Shown here: positions 1-9,389 of the stretch, one piece after another
Position numbering within the stretch: position 1 is the first letter of the stretch
How the letters are laid out: each line of letters opens with the position of its first letter
DNA from: Bacillus sp. FJAT-27916
GTDB lineage: Bacteria > Bacillota > Bacilli > Bacillales > Pradoshiaceae
Direction of reading: 5' to 3'
Length of the DNA: 64,000 bases
Assembly: GCF_001183965.1 (NCBI RefSeq)
Contig: NZ_LFZV01000001.1
Span: 2,922,352-2,986,351 of the forward strand
The notes under the pieces: model-generated
What the model was told of the DNA's origin: nothing
Database searches by the model: none
The model's input: the letters and a program-made list of their open reading frames with translations, nothing else
Translations under genes and position numbers: made by a program

Positions 1-434
1 GGGAAAAAACCGCGGATGACCGTCCCCTTCTCACCCTTCGCCTTTGAAATATATGTATGTTCCATAAAAGCGGCATCCTCATCTGCCGTTTGTGATTTGG
101 TGCCAATCATTGATTTAACCGGATGAGAGAGTCTGATCCGGTTAGTGTTCAGTACAACGACATAATCTGCATCATTAATGACCCTGATTCGCTCAACGAC
201 CGGGTTAACCGCTTCTGCCGCCTTCATTGGATCCTTTTGCTCAAGCCGATCTTTCACCTCAGGGAGCTCAGCAACCGTTCTAGATAGCAAGAGGCTTCGC
301 TCGCTGATTTCCTCTTCCTTCATCTCCATAACACTTTCAAGCACGAAGATACCTGCAACAGTAAATGAGCAAAAGATGATGAAAAAAGTCGTGAACAAAA
401 CCTTCCAATGAATTGATAATGGTCTTTTGTCCAA
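1..434 (-). CDS. dctS: C4-dicarboxylate sensor histidine kinase DctS-like, N-terminal part
   Basis: This is the N-terminal part (about 144 residues) of a membrane sensor kinase; the rest runs off the left edge. Reading the minus strand from a TTG at 434, preceded by a G-rich ribosome binding site (GAGGGGGAG), gives a short cytoplasmic start, one hydrophobic helix (about residues 10-33), then an extracytoplasmic domain. The domain contains the pattern RLSHPVKSMIGTKS and a GTVIRGFF-like end, as in the sensor domains of the CitA/DcuS/DctS family that bind citrate or C4-dicarboxylates. The kinase core lies outside the window. Family knowledge: DctS works with the response regulator DctR to induce dctP. 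The divergent dctB and dctP genes next to it support DctS over CitS. An ATG upstream at about 460 gives a different, short frame and is not used. Confidence 0.8.
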   Translation of the reverse strand, partial: MDKRPLSIHWKVLFTTFFIIFCSFTVAGIFVLESVMEMKEEEISERSLLLSRTVAELPEVKDRLEQKDPMKAAEAVNPVVERIRVINDADYVVVLNTNRIRLSHPVKSMIGTKSQTADEDAAFMEHTYISKAKGEKGTVIRGFF

Positions 435-483
435 AGCCCACTCCCCCTCTTTTTTCCATTGTACCACCAAGAAGCATGGTAGA

Positions 484-632
484 ATAAAGTGAAACCTCCT
501 TCAGGGGGGAAGTCTTATCCCCCCTGATGGTTAGTTGAACCAATCGGGCTTTTATGGACAGTTTCCTCCCGCCTATGCTTCTCGATTTACTTAAGCTCTT
601 TTAGAGGGAGGCTTACTGTCCATTTATGCGGG
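484..632. repeat. Tandem intergenic hairpin repeat, copy 1
   Basis: First of two near-identical units of about 147-149 bp lying head to tail between dctS and dctB. Each unit holds two hairpins: a small one (TCAGGGGGG...CCCCCCTGA here) and a large one at 554-623 whose arms begin ATGGACAGT and end ACTGTCCAT, with inner CCTCCC/GGGAGG arms. There is no coding potential. The structure resembles the dispersed palindromic intergenic elements of Bacillaceae; that assignment is inference. Confidence 0.85.
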
Positions 633-779
633 ATAAAGTGAAACTTCCATCAGGGGAAGCCTTATCCCCCCTGATGGTTAGTTGAACCAATCGGGCTTTT
701 ATGGACAGTTTCCTCCCGCCTATGCTTCTCGATTTACTTAAGCTCTTTTAGAGGGAGGCTTACTGTCCATTTATGCGGG
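633..779. repeat. Tandem intergenic hairpin repeat, copy 2
   Basis: Second copy of the preceding unit, offset by 147 bp over most of its length. It differs mainly in the small hairpin (ATCAGGGG...CCCCTGAT, two G fewer). The large hairpin is at 701-770 and looks identical to that of copy 1. Copy 2 ends about 40 bp upstream of the dctB start, so its transcription or folding could affect dctB expression (inference). Confidence 0.85.
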
Positions 780-818
780 ATAAATAGCAAGAATGCTTAA
801 AGGCGGCGGAGAACCATA

Positions 819-1865
819 ATGAGAAACTTTATCATAACAGCCATTCTAATCATTACGGCATTAATGATCTATCTTGGGGTGAAGCATGGCTTTGGCGAGG
901 AAGCAAGCTTGCCAGCTGACCATGAACAAGAAGGCTTAAATGATCAAATCGTGATAAACTTCAGTCATGTTGTAGCTGAGAACACGCCAAAGGGACTGAC
1001 TGCAGCTAAATTTGCTGAGCTGGTAGAGGAGAAGACAAACGGAGCCGTCCAAGTCGAGGTGTATCCAAATAGCATGCTCTATTCTGACGGCGAGGAACTG
1101 AATGCCCTTCAAAACGGGGATATACAAATGATTGCACCTTCTTTTTCGAAGGTGACAGATTGGATACCGGAATGGCAGGTTCTGGACTTGCCTTATTTAT
1201 TCGAGGACCAAGAGGATATCCGAACCATATTCACTGGGCCAGCGAAGGACCAGCTGTTACAAATGCTGGACAACTACCATGTTAAGGGGCTTGCCTTTTG
1301 GAATAATGGTTTTAAACAAATGACGACAGCCAAAACCCCTGTCTCAAAACCGCAGGACCTACAAGGCCTAACCCTCCGGACCATGCCGAGCGAGATGCTC
1401 CAAAGGCAGTTAAACCTTGTTGGCGCAGAAACAAAGGAAGCCTCGTTTGACCAAGTATATACACTATTGGAAGATGAGCAATTTGACGGACAGGAAAACA
1501 CCATCTCTAATATTTATTCGAAGGGATTTTATCAAGTTCAGAAGCATATGACTTTAACCAATCATGGCATCCTTGGCTATGCAGTGATGATTAATGGAGA
1601 ATTCTGGGACAGTCTTCCCAATCATGTACAGCAGGCCATAACCGAAGCGATGGACGAGGCGACTGCCTGGAATATGAAGCAATCAGAAGTCATGAACCAG
1701 GATGCTCTCATTCAAATAGAAGATTGGCCTGATTTCCAAATCCGGACGATGAGCGAAGAAGAGAGACGCCTATGGAAAGAAGCTTTCAAGCCTCTTTACC
1801 AGTACTATAGGAACCATTATGATAAAAAGCTTTTAAAGGAAATTGAAGAGGAATTGAATCGGTGA
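819..1865 (+). CDS. dctB: C4-dicarboxylate-binding protein DctB (TRAP-type DctP family)
   Basis: 348-residue exported solute-binding protein of the TRAP transporter DctP family. The N-terminus has an uncleaved anchor or signal helix (about residues 3-21) followed by a fold with typical motifs: FSHVVAENTPKG near the start, a central NGFKQMTTAKTPVSKPQDL segment, and the strand with TLRTMPSEM that holds the substrate carboxylate-binding Arg. No TRAP permease genes are nearby. Instead the dctS kinase is divergent and dctP follows. Family knowledge: in B. subtilis DctB is thought to present dicarboxylates to the DctS sensor and/or the DctP transporter rather than to a TRAP permease. A GGCGGAG ribosome binding site precedes the ATG. 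A hairpin follows the stop, so dctP may have its own promoter. Confidence 0.85.
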   Translation: MRNFIITAILIITALMIYLGVKHGFGEEASLPADHEQEGLNDQIVINFSHVVAENTPKGLTAAKFAELVEEKTNGAVQVEVYPNSMLYSDGEELNALQNGDIQMIAPSFSKVTDWIPEWQVLDLPYLFEDQEDIRTIFTGPAKDQLLQMLDNYHVKGLAFWNNGFKQMTTAKTPVSKPQDLQGLTLRTMPSEMLQRQLNLVGAETKEASFDQVYTLLEDEQFDGQENTISNIYSKGFYQVQKHMTLTNHGILGYAVMINGEFWDSLPNHVQQAITEAMDEATAWNMKQSEVMNQDALIQIEDWPDFQIRTMSEEERRLWKEAFKPLYQYYRNHYDKKLLKEIEEELNR

Positions 1866-1893
1866 GACCTTCTCGATAGAAGGTCTCTTCTTC
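1864..1893 (+). terminator. Hairpin after dctB
   Basis: GAGACCTTCT-CGAT-AGAAGGTCTC is a perfect 10-bp stem overlapping the dctB stop, followed by a weak T-rich tail (TTCTTC). It is a likely terminator or mRNA 3' stabiliser separating dctB from dctP. Confidence 0.65.
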
Positions 1894-1972
1894 GTGACCA
1901 AAAAGAACAAAAAGATTTTTAAAACCATAAACCCAATCTATCCTTTCTATCCTATAAGATTAACCATATATC

Positions 1973-1986
1973 TGAAAGCGCTAACA
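1973..1986 (+). promoter_or_regulatory. cre box (CcpA operator) upstream of dctP
   Basis: TGAAAGCGCTAACA matches the Bacillus cre consensus TGWAARCGYTWNCW at every position. It lies 32 bp upstream of the dctP start codon. Known family behaviour is that CcpA with HPr-Ser-P binds cre and represses secondary carbon-source transporters; repression of dctP by glucose is therefore expected. Confidence 0.85.
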
Positions 1987-2017
1987 ATTTTATAAAACAG
2001 GAAAGAAGGGTTGGCTT

Positions 2018-3298
2018 TTGAGAATCTTTAAGAATTTAACCGTCCAAGTTGTCACAGGTATTATCCTTGGTATTATGGTGGGAGCCCTCTTCCCCGAGTT
2101 CGGCGCCAGTCTAAAAATTCTAGCCGACATCTTTATCCGATTGATTAAGATGCTGATTGCCCCCATTATCTTCCTAACAGTTGTCATTGGTATTGGAAGC
2201 ATGGGCAATCTGAAGAAAATAGGCAAAATTGGCGGAAAAGCCTTGCTATACTTTGAAATCGTCTCAACTGTCGCACTCGCGATTGGAATTATCGTGGTTA
2301 ATCTCGTTCAACCTGGCAGCGGATTAAACACGGATAATTTGAAAACAGGTGACGTATCTCAATACACCACCCAAGCATCGGAAACAGAACAAGGCTTTGG
2401 CGCATTCATCATGAACCTAATCCCAGAGAATGTAGTTGGTGCTCTTGCCTCCGGAGAATTACTGCCAGTCTTATTCTCTGCCATTCTCTTTGGTCTTGCT
2501 GCCGCTTCTATCGGAGAGCGAGCGAAGCCAGTCATTTCGTTCTTTGAAGTTGTAGCTGATATTTTCTTTAAAATTGTCAATATGGTCATGAGAATTTCAC
2601 CTATCGCCGCTTTTGCCGCGATGGCTTACACAATTGGAAACTTCGGTCTCGGATCACTCGTCTCACTTGGAAAATTGATGGGTTCAGTCTATCTCACGAT
2701 GTTCCTATTCATCGTGGTCATACTCGGCTCTATCGCCAAATATTATGGTTTCAGCATCTTTAAGTTCATGGCTTACATTAAGGAAGAAATCCTGCTCGTC
2801 CTAGGAACTTCCTCCTCAGAATCAGCGCTTCCTGCTATGATGAGAAAGCTTGAAAACTATGGCTGCTCCAAGCAGGTTGTCGGTTTAGTCATTCCGACCG
2901 GATACTCGTTCAATCTTGACGGTACATCTATTTATCTATCAATGGCCGCCATCTTTATCGCACAAGCATATGGAATTGACCTGACCATCTGGCAGGAGCT
3001 TACACTGCTTGGCATTCTGATGCTTACCTCAAAAGGGGCAGCAGGTGTGACTGGTTCTGGCTTCATCACCCTTGCAGCCACATTAGCTGCTTTCCCGATG
3101 ATTCCAGTGGAAGGGATTGCCCTCCTCATTGGTGTAGACCGCTTCATGTCTGAAGCTCGTTCCATCACAAACCTGATTGGAAACGGTGTAGCTACGGTTG
3201 TTATATCAAAGTCTGAGAAAGAATTCAATCCTAATCAGATAGCGGATGAACAGATGAAAGGGACAACAGTAGGCGAATTAAATTTAAAGAGTCATTGA
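2018..3298 (+). CDS. dctP: C4-dicarboxylate/glutamate symporter DctP (DAACS family)
   Basis: 426-residue integral membrane symporter of the dicarboxylate/amino acid:cation (DAACS) family. Typical family segments are visible: the N-terminal helix with [10 protein letters not shown], the [17 protein letters not shown] segment, the serine-rich re-entrant loop [14 protein letters not shown], the NLDGTSIY motif and [11 protein letters not shown] near the C-terminal hairpin. It imports succinate, fumarate and malate with protons or sodium. Translation starts at a TTG with GAAAGAAGGG eight bases upstream. The perfect cre box just upstream and the dctS sensor nearby point to induction by dicarboxylates and catabolite repression. 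GltP/GltT glutamate transporters are the main alternative; context favours DctP. Confidence 0.9.
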   Translation: MRIFKNLTVQVVTGIILGIMVGALFPEFGASLKILADIFIRLIKMLIAPIIFLTVVIGIGSMGNLKKIGKIGGKALLYFEIVSTVALAIGIIVVNLVQPGSGLNTDNLKTGDVSQYTTQASETEQGFGAFIMNLIPENVVGALASGELLPVLFSAILFGLAAASIGERAKPVISFFEVVADIFFKIVNMVMRISPIAAFAAMAYTIGNFGLGSLVSLGKLMGSVYLTMFLFIVVILGSIAKYYGFSIFKFMAYIKEEILLVLGTSSSESALPAMMRKLENYGCSKQVVGLVIPTGYSFNLDGTSIYLSMAAIFIAQAYGIDLTIWQELTLLGILMLTSKGAAGVTGSGFITLAATLAAFPMIPVEGIALLIGVDRFMSEARSITNLIGNGVATVVISKSEKEFNPNQIADEQMKGTTVGELNLKSH

Positions 3299-3304
3299 AT
3301 ATGA

Positions 3305-3340
3305 AAGCCGGCTGTTTTCAACAGCCGGCTTATTCTTTTC
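3305..3340 (+). terminator. Rho-independent terminator of dctP
   Basis: AAGCCGGCTGTT-TTC-AACAGCCGGCTT, a 12-bp perfect stem followed by TATTCTTTT. Confidence 0.9.
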
Positions 3341-3451
3341 CCTACCATACTAGAGAGACTTACTTAATCTATTACTATTTAAACTGCAGGAAAACCGTTC
3401 TTGCCAAAAGAAAGAGAGAATGAAATCTATGTTCTCAAGTAAGTCGCAGAC

Positions 3452-3484
3452 ACCAAAAGAGCATTGCCACCGGCAATGCTCTTT
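3452..3484 (-). terminator. Rho-independent terminator of the MFS gene
   Basis: AAAGAGCATTGCC-ACC-GGCAATGCTCTTT, a 13-bp perfect stem. Read on the minus strand it ends in TTTT and lies 36 bp past the MFS stop codon. Confidence 0.85.
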
Positions 3485-3519
3485 CCTCATCCCTTGCTTA
3501 TTCTTTATTAACAGCCAAT

Positions 3520-4710
3520 CTATTTAACAGCTTTCTCCTTCGTCATCAATACATATAAAATCATGGCCATGATGACAGAAAAACCAGCCGTCATATAAAT
3601 ACTTCCGTATCCGAATGAATGGGCAATTTGCCCAAAGGAGATAGCTCCTATCCCTATTCCAAGATCGAAGAAGGAGTAGAAGGTTGCATTAGCCATCCCC
3701 TTGCGATCAGCTGGAGCTTGGTCAATTGCCCAAGCCTGCAAGGCTGGCTGAACGCTTCCGAATCCGAATCCGTATAAGAAGGCTGCAATCAAGAGCCCGG
3801 TTGTTCCCGGCATCCAGGAGAGCAGGAACATGGCTATGACAACTAGCAATGTTCCCGGCAGGAATACAGCTTTATGTCCTTTCCGGTCATACAGCTGACC
3901 TGCAAAAGTCCGGGTAAGCATCACGGATACCGCATAGACCAAGAAGTACCACTGAATTCCCTCAACACCCTTCTGTGCCGTATAAAGCGGCAAGAAAGTC
4001 GCAATTCCCCCAAAGGTGAAGGTGATGAAAAAGGCTAGAATCGACGGCTTTAACGAACTCATCTCGTATAAATCCAGCAGTTTCCCGCCAGCTGGAGCCT
4101 TCTTGACGACTCCCTTCTTAAAGCGAATTTGAGAAGCTGCCAATAATGCGCAAGCTGGAAGAGCCGCACAAATCAGAAAGAATTGATTAAAAGGAAGCAC
4201 TGCAACGAGGGCAAGTCCTATCGAAGGACCCATCGCCATCGCCAAATTCCCTGACAAGCCGAAATACCCGAGTCCTTCTCCCCTTCTTGTCGAAGGCACT
4301 ACATCAGATGCGACCGTACCAGAGGCAGTCGTTAAGCAGCCCCAGCCGAATCCTTGCATAATTCTCATAAGGAAAAGCAGTGCGATACTCGCCAAGAATC
4401 CAAAAGTACCAACTGTCAAAATAACGACAATTAAGCCCCCGATATAAACAAGACCCCTCCCTCTTGTTTCTATGGCCTTGCCGGCAAATGGCCGAATCAA
4501 AAGAGCAGAAAAAGTAAAAATTCCGACAACGAAGCCAATTAATTGATCACTTCCCCCTAGTTCCTTTACATAGAGAGAAATGGTTGGCAATGTCATTTGG
4601 AACCCTAAGAAAATCAAGAAATTCGCGATGCATATCAAGATGAAATCGCGTGTCCATATTCTTTCTTTGACAGCATGCTGACTCACACCATGTTGAACCT
4701 GTTCACTCAT
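3520..4710 (-). CDS. MFS transporter (drug/sugar-phosphate exporter type)
   Basis: 396-residue protein with twelve predicted membrane helices and the Major Facilitator pattern. The loop 2-3 motif has degenerated to GKAIETRGRG, and helix 4 carries RIMQGFGWG followed by TTASGTVASDVVPSTRRGEGLGYFGL, as in YwoG/YfhI-type bacterial multidrug or small-molecule exporters. The substrate cannot be read from sequence. It starts at an ATG with GAAGGAATAA upstream and lies about 100 bp downstream of fdhD on the same strand, so the two may be cotranscribed, but no functional link to formate dehydrogenase is evident. A strong terminator follows. Confidence 0.8.
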   Translation of the reverse strand: MSEQVQHGVSQHAVKERIWTRDFILICIANFLIFLGFQMTLPTISLYVKELGGSDQLIGFVVGIFTFSALLIRPFAGKAIETRGRGLVYIGGLIVVILTVGTFGFLASIALLFLMRIMQGFGWGCLTTASGTVASDVVPSTRRGEGLGYFGLSGNLAMAMGPSIGLALVAVLPFNQFFLICAALPACALLAASQIRFKKGVVKKAPAGGKLLDLYEMSSLKPSILAFFITFTFGGIATFLPLYTAQKGVEGIQWYFLVYAVSVMLTRTFAGQLYDRKGHKAVFLPGTLLVVIAMFLLSWMPGTTGLLIAAFLYGFGFGSVQPALQAWAIDQAPADRKGMANATFYSFFDLGIGIGAISFGQIAHSFGYGSIYMTAGFSVIMAMILYVLMTKEKAVK

Positions 4711-4813
4711 GTTATTCCTTCTCTCGTATTCTTTTGCCCTTTCTATGATATCGGAATATCTTTATATAATTCTATATTTTTTATTGGCAATCCTGTTATC
4801 TATCTGGAATTTC

Positions 4814-5611
4814 CTACTTAATACCCTCTCTTACGCGCTCAGGATGGGAATAAATATTGAAGCTCTCTCCCCTGATAAAGCCGATAGCTGTGATATTCAA
4901 ATCATCTGCCAGTTCAATCGCAAGATTGGTCGGGGCCGACTTTGACAGAATGACTCCTACACCAATCTTTGCCGCCTTCAGAAGAACCTCTGAAGAAATC
5001 CGGCCGCTAAAGGCTATAACTCCATCGCGTACTGGAATATGATGAATTAAACAATAGCCTAATAGTTTATCAAGAGCATTATGACGGCCGATATCAGACC
5101 TTGCCGCAATTAGGACGGAATCATGGTAGAGTGCCGCATTATGTACCCCGCCTGTTTGCTTGAATAAGTCACTGCCCTCTTGAAGCCCTTCCATCATTTT
5201 AATGCATTGTTCAGGAGTAATACAAATGTTTGTATAGGAGGTTTTCGCTGTTTTCACATCGACCTGATAGTAAAACTGCCTGCTCTTACCGCAGCATGAA
5301 CCAATGAATCGCTTCCCAGCCTCTAGCTGACTGACTGGATTATGATGGCGCAGTGTTACATATCCAAAGCCTTTTCCCTCATCTATATGATAGTCCTCCA
5401 TATCATCCCTTGACCGAATGACACCCTCAGAGGCCAAAAATCCAAGGAGAAGCTCATCCAAATGGTATGGTGTACAGACCATGGTCGCAAACTCCTCCCC
5501 GTTCACGTAAATCGTAAAGGGAAACTCTACCGCCATTTCATCACTTTTCTCTATTAATTTTCCATCTATATATTTCGTGATTTTTTGTCTGCTTGTTACG
5601 TTCTTAGCCAT
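4814..5611 (-). CDS. fdhD: Formate dehydrogenase accessory sulfurtransferase FdhD
   Basis: About 265 residues. FdhD moves sulfur from a cysteine desulfurase to the molybdenum/bis-MGD cofactor of formate dehydrogenases, which is needed for their activity. The paired catalytic cysteines of the family are visible in FIGSCCGKSR near residue 110, together with the conserved GGVHNAAL, SDIGRHNALDKLLG, SGRISSEVLLKA and SKSAPTNLAIELA segments. An in-frame GTG upstream at 5620 lies within the ribosome binding site (AGGTGAG), so the ATG at 5611 is the likelier start. It is divergent from the molybdoenzyme gene at 5771, its obvious client. Confidence 0.93.
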   Translation of the reverse strand: MAKNVTSRQKITKYIDGKLIEKSDEMAVEFPFTIYVNGEEFATMVCTPYHLDELLLGFLASEGVIRSRDDMEDYHIDEGKGFGYVTLRHHNPVSQLEAGKRFIGSCCGKSRQFYYQVDVKTAKTSYTNICITPEQCIKMMEGLQEGSDLFKQTGGVHNAALYHDSVLIAARSDIGRHNALDKLLGYCLIHHIPVRDGVIAFSGRISSEVLLKAAKIGVGVILSKSAPTNLAIELADDLNITAIGFIRGESFNIYSHPERVREGIK

Positions 5612-5770
5612 ATCACTCACCTGCCATTTCCGTTCTATACCCTTTCCATGGGTAAAAAAACATATATAGACACATATTCCATAATTGGTGTTTTATCCCT
5701 CATAAACGGGGTAGAGATTCCATAAGTGTGTTTAATATGGGGTATTTTTTATCGAAAGGGGTTTATCCAT

Positions 5771-8725
5771 TTGAGCGATAATAAGGTCAAAATCAATGGA
5801 GTCGATATGGAGCTGAAGGATGAGCAATCGGTTTTGCAATTGCTTTCAGATAGCTCAATTGAGATTCCCAGTGTTTGCTATCATCCGAGCTTAGGTCCAA
5901 TTGAAACATGTGACACCTGCATTGTCAGCGTGAACGGTGAATTGGTGCGTTCCTGTTCAACAATCGTCATGCCAGGGGACGTTATCGACACCGCATCAAA
6001 GGAAGTGAAGAAAGCCCAGGTCATTGGGATGGACCGGATTCTTCATAAGCATGAACTGTATTGCACGGTCTGCGATTACAATAACGGGGGCTGCGAGATA
6101 CATAATACCGTCAAAGAAATGAAAATCAACCACCAAAGCACCCCTTTTGAGCCGAAGCCATACCAGGAGGATAATTCTCATCCATTCTACCGCTATGACC
6201 CAGACCAATGTATTCTATGCGGACGCTGTGTTGAAGCCTGCCAGGATGTTCAAGTAACCGAAACATTGAGCATAGACTGGGAGAGCGATAAGCCGCGCGT
6301 CATTTGGGATAATGATGTACCGATCAATGAATCCTCTTGTGTTTCCTGCGGACATTGTTCAACTGTCTGCCCATGTAATGCCATGATGGAAAAAGGCATG
6401 GTTGGGGAAGCCGGGTTCCTTACCGCCATTGAGAAGCCTACCCTTCGCCCGATGATTGAAATCATCAAGGGAGTAGAGACAGGCTATGGCTCCATCCTCA
6501 CCGTTTCGGATGTAGAATCAGCTATGCGTGATGCAAAAATCAAAAAAACCAAAACCGTATGTACCTATTGCGGTGTGGGCTGCAGCTTCGATATTTGGAC
6601 AAAAGGCCGCCAAATCTTGAAAGTAGAGCCGCAAGTTGATGCGCCAGCCAACGGCATCTCTACCTGTGTAAAAGGGAAGTTCGGCTGGGATTATGTCAAC
6701 AGTGAAGAGCGTCTCACGAAACCGCTTATTCGGGAGGGTGACCATTTCCGTGAAGCAGAATGGGAGGAGGCACTTAGTCTCATTGCCTCTAAATTCACGG
6801 AAATTAAGGAGGAACACGGGTCTGATGCTCTAAGCTTCATCACCTCCTCAAAATGTACGAATGAAGAATCCTATCTCATGCAAAAGCTCGCTCGTGGCAT
6901 TATCGGTACAAATAATGTGGACAACTGCTCCCGCTATTGTCAGTCCCCTGCAACGGTCGGCCTGTTCCGCACAGTAGGCTATGGCGGAGACTCCGGCAGC
7001 ATTACCGATATTGCACAGGCAGGCTGCGTAATCGTCATTGGCTCCAATACATCCGAGTCTCACCCCGTGCTCGCAACCCGCGTGAAACGTGCTCATAAAT
7101 TGCACGGCCAGAAATTAATCGTTGCCGATATCCGAAAGCATGAAATGGCCGATCGTTCAGACCTATTTGTACAGCCAAAAGTCGGCTCTGACCTTGTTTG
7201 GCTTTCAGCGGTGACGAAATACATCGTAGACCAGGGCTGGGCTGACCAACGCTTCCTTGATGAGAAAGTAAATGGTCTTGAAGAATATATCGAGAGCATT
7301 CAAAAATACACCCTTGATTATGCCGAAGAGGTAACTGGCATCTCAAAAGAAGACTTAATCACCATCGCCAAAACGATTCATGAATCTGACGGCGTATGTG
7401 TGCTTTGGGCAATGGGAATCACCCAGCATCTTGGCGGCAGTGATTCAAGCACAGCCATCTCTAACCTATTGCTGATTACCGGAAACTATGCACGTCCAGG
7501 TGCTGGCTCCTATCCGCTGCGCGGCCATAATAATGTACAGGGTGCAAGTGATTTCGGCAGTATGCCGGACCGGTTCCCAGGCTATGAATTTGTGTCAGAT
7601 CCAGATGTAAGGGCAAAGTATGAAAAAACATGGGGCGTAGAATTAACCGACCGGCCAGGCCTGAATAACCACGATATGATTGAAGCCATTCATGCCGGCT
7701 CTCTCAAAGCAATGTACCTTAAGGGAGAAGAAATGGGGTTGGTTGATTCCAATATCAATCACGTCCATGCCGCTTTTGAAAAGCTTGATTTCTTCGTTGT
7801 ACAGGATATTTTCTTATCAAAAACAGCTGAGTTTGCAGATGTTGTCCTCCCTGCTGCACCGAGCCTTGAAAAGGAAGGAACCTTTACCAACACGGAACGC
7901 CGTATCCAGCGATTGTATCAAGCCATGGAGCCGCTTGGTGAATCCAAGCCGGACTGGCAGATTATCATGGAGGTCGCCAATAAGCTCGGAGCAGGCTGGA
8001 ATTACAACCATCCAAGTGAAATCATGGCAGAGGCCGCATCCCTCTCCCCTCTATATGCCGGTGTATCCTATGATTTACTAGAGGGCTACAATACATTACA
8101 ATGGCCGGTTGAACCAGATGGTACCGATACACCCCTCCTATTCAAGGACCGGTTCCCGTTCCCGGATGGCAAAGCCCGACTCTTCCCAGTCGAGTGGACA
8201 AAGCCGCTGGAATTTGATGAGGAATATGATTTGCATATTAACAACGGACGCTTGCTCGAGCACTTCCATGAAGGGAATATGACCTATAAATCAAAAGGCA
8301 TCACCTCGAAAACACCAGAAGTCTTCCTTGAGGTGTCCCCTGAGCTAGCCGAGGAAAGAGGCCTGAAGGATGGCACGCTCGTCCGTTTGACCTCTCCATA
8401 CGGTTCTGCGAAGGTTAAATGCCTCATCACCGATCGAGTTAAAGGGAAGGAAGTCTATCTTCCATTAAATGATTCGGGCGATGGAGCAATCAATCTATTG
8501 ACATCAAGCTTTGCTGATAAAGACACAGATACACCAGCCTATAAGGAAATTTCAGCGAAGATGGAAATCATCAGCTATGACGGCGACAACCCGCTTCCGC
8601 GCATCAACCACCGGAACGGAAATCCCAACCCGCAAAAGGGAGTCGAGGTTGAACGCAAATGGGCGCGCAAAGATTATATCTTCCCTGGAGATTTAGCGAA
8701 AGTGGGGCGGAAAAACAATGGCTAA
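5771..8725 (+). CDS. Formate dehydrogenase alpha subunit (YjgC/YrhE-like molybdoenzyme)
   Basis: 984-residue bis-MGD molybdoenzyme. Domains in order: N-terminal 2Fe-2S ferredoxin domain ([15 protein letters not shown]), a CxxC/His-Cys cluster ([12 protein letters not shown]), two 4Fe-4S clusters ([11 protein letters not shown] and [13 protein letters not shown]), then the molybdopterin core opening with a 4Fe-4S site CTYCGVGCS and ending in a molydopterin dinucleotide-binding domain. The Mo ligand position falls in NCSRYCQSP and is Cys, not selenocysteine. This layout matches the cytoplasmic YjgC/YrhE enzymes of Bacillus. A reading frame opens further upstream, but the TTG at 5771 has a fitting AAAGGGG site and matches the family N-terminus. 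The next gene overlaps by 8 bp, and fdhD is divergent. The electron acceptor is unknown. Confidence 0.93.
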   Translation: MSDNKVKINGVDMELKDEQSVLQLLSDSSIEIPSVCYHPSLGPIETCDTCIVSVNGELVRSCSTIVMPGDVIDTASKEVKKAQVIGMDRILHKHELYCTVCDYNNGGCEIHNTVKEMKINHQSTPFEPKPYQEDNSHPFYRYDPDQCILCGRCVEACQDVQVTETLSIDWESDKPRVIWDNDVPINESSCVSCGHCSTVCPCNAMMEKGMVGEAGFLTAIEKPTLRPMIEIIKGVETGYGSILTVSDVESAMRDAKIKKTKTVCTYCGVGCSFDIWTKGRQILKVEPQVDAPANGISTCVKGKFGWDYVNSEERLTKPLIREGDHFREAEWEEALSLIASKFTEIKEEHGSDALSFITSSKCTNEESYLMQKLARGIIGTNNVDNCSRYCQSPATVGLFRTVGYGGDSGSITDIAQAGCVIVIGSNTSESHPVLATRVKRAHKLHGQKLIVADIRKHEMADRSDLFVQPKVGSDLVWLSAVTKYIVDQGWADQRFLDEKVNGLEEYIESIQKYTLDYAEEVTGISKEDLITIAKTIHESDGVCVLWAMGITQHLGGSDSSTAISNLLLITGNYARPGAGSYPLRGHNNVQGASDFGSMPDRFPGYEFVSDPDVRAKYEKTWGVELTDRPGLNNHDMIEAIHAGSLKAMYLKGEEMGLVDSNINHVHAAFEKLDFFVVQDIFLSKTAEFADVVLPAAPSLEKEGTFTNTERRIQRLYQAMEPLGESKPDWQIIMEVANKLGAGWNYNHPSEIMAEAASLSPLYAGVSYDLLEGYNTLQWPVEPDGTDTPLLFKDRFPFPDGKARLFPVEWTKPLEFDEEYDLHINNGRLLEHFHEGNMTYKSKGITSKTPEVFLEVSPELAEERGLKDGTLVRLTSPYGSAKVKCLITDRVKGKEVYLPLNDSGDGAINLLTSSFADKDTDTPAYKEISAKMEIISYDGDNPLPRINHRNGNPNPQKGVEVERKWARKDYIFPGDLAKVGRKNNG

Positions 8726-9284
8726 GGCAATTAAAAATGTCGTCAAGATTGAAATGACAGAGGAAGAAAAAAGAGCTCAGGACCTTCGCGAAATAGAAAA
8801 TGCTCTTCTTGATAACAAGGACGCCATTCTTGAAACGATTGATTTATTAAAGCATATCAATAATCGGGGTGCCTTAACGATGGCAGCAAGCCTTTTCGCT
8901 GAAGGAGATAAGGTCATGTACACCATCGTGAAAGCACTTGATAACCCGGAAGCAACCAATCTAATCAAGAATATGCTGCTCTTAGTCGGTGTGCTCGGCA
9001 CAATCAACGTTCAGCAGCTTGAACCATTTGTCGTAAAGTTAAATGCCGGTGTTGCCCGCATGGCCGAGAACAAGGATTCGGACAAGTCACTCAGTTATCT
9101 AGGACTTGCCAAAACCTTAAAGGACCCTGAAGTCAACCGTGCCATCAGTCTTTTAATCGAATTCTTGCGCGGTATGGGCGAAGATACAGAAGACCTTGAA
9201 CGTAACACTCAGCCGCCTGAGGAGCAGGCTGCTCAGAAAAATAGAACACGTGACTATCAGGGAAGAATGCACGATCGCGATTAA
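8718..9284 (+). CDS. DUF1641 protein (YjgD/YrhD-like), formate dehydrogenase partner
   Basis: 188-residue soluble, helical protein of the DUF1641 family, recognised by [24 protein letters not shown] and the LNAGVARM segment. Its ATG overlaps the end of the molybdoenzyme gene by 8 bp, so translation is probably coupled. Known context: DUF1641 proteins sit next to YjgC/YrhE-type formate dehydrogenases throughout Bacillus, and probably serve as a small subunit or maturation partner; the biochemical role is not established. The C-terminal 25 residues are charged and look disordered. Confidence 0.88.
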   Translation: MAKAIKNVVKIEMTEEEKRAQDLREIENALLDNKDAILETIDLLKHINNRGALTMAASLFAEGDKVMYTIVKALDNPEATNLIKNMLLLVGVLGTINVQQLEPFVVKLNAGVARMAENKDSDKSLSYLGLAKTLKDPEVNRAISLLIEFLRGMGEDTEDLERNTQPPEEQAAQKNRTRDYQGRMHDRD

Positions 9285-9292
9285 TAAAGAGG

Positions 9293-9341
9293 GCTGTCCC
9301 CAAAAAGCCAGGGATTTTGGCTTGCTGGGGGCAGCTTTTTT
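9293..9341 (+). terminator. Terminator of the formate dehydrogenase operon
   Basis: Long imperfect hairpin, GCTGTCCCC with its partner GGGGGCAGC around an AAAGCCA/TGGCTT inner stem, then TTTTTTAT. Confidence 0.7.
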
Positions 9342-9389
9342 ATCGTACATTCTAACATTTTGCTTATCATCAAAAAGCAGAGGATTATC

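Noticed and set aside
337-543. 68-codon minus-strand ORF across the dctS start
   Set aside because: The other frame gives a convincing DctS N-terminus with a better placed ribosome binding site; this ORF is its shadow.
484-779. Possible CRISPR array from repeated units upstream of dctB
   Set aside because: Only two units of about 147 bp without unique spacers; no cas genes in the window.
819-1865. Complete TRAP transporter
   Set aside because: Only the binding protein is present; no DctQ or DctM membrane subunits adjoin, and the linked transporter is the DAACS protein DctP.
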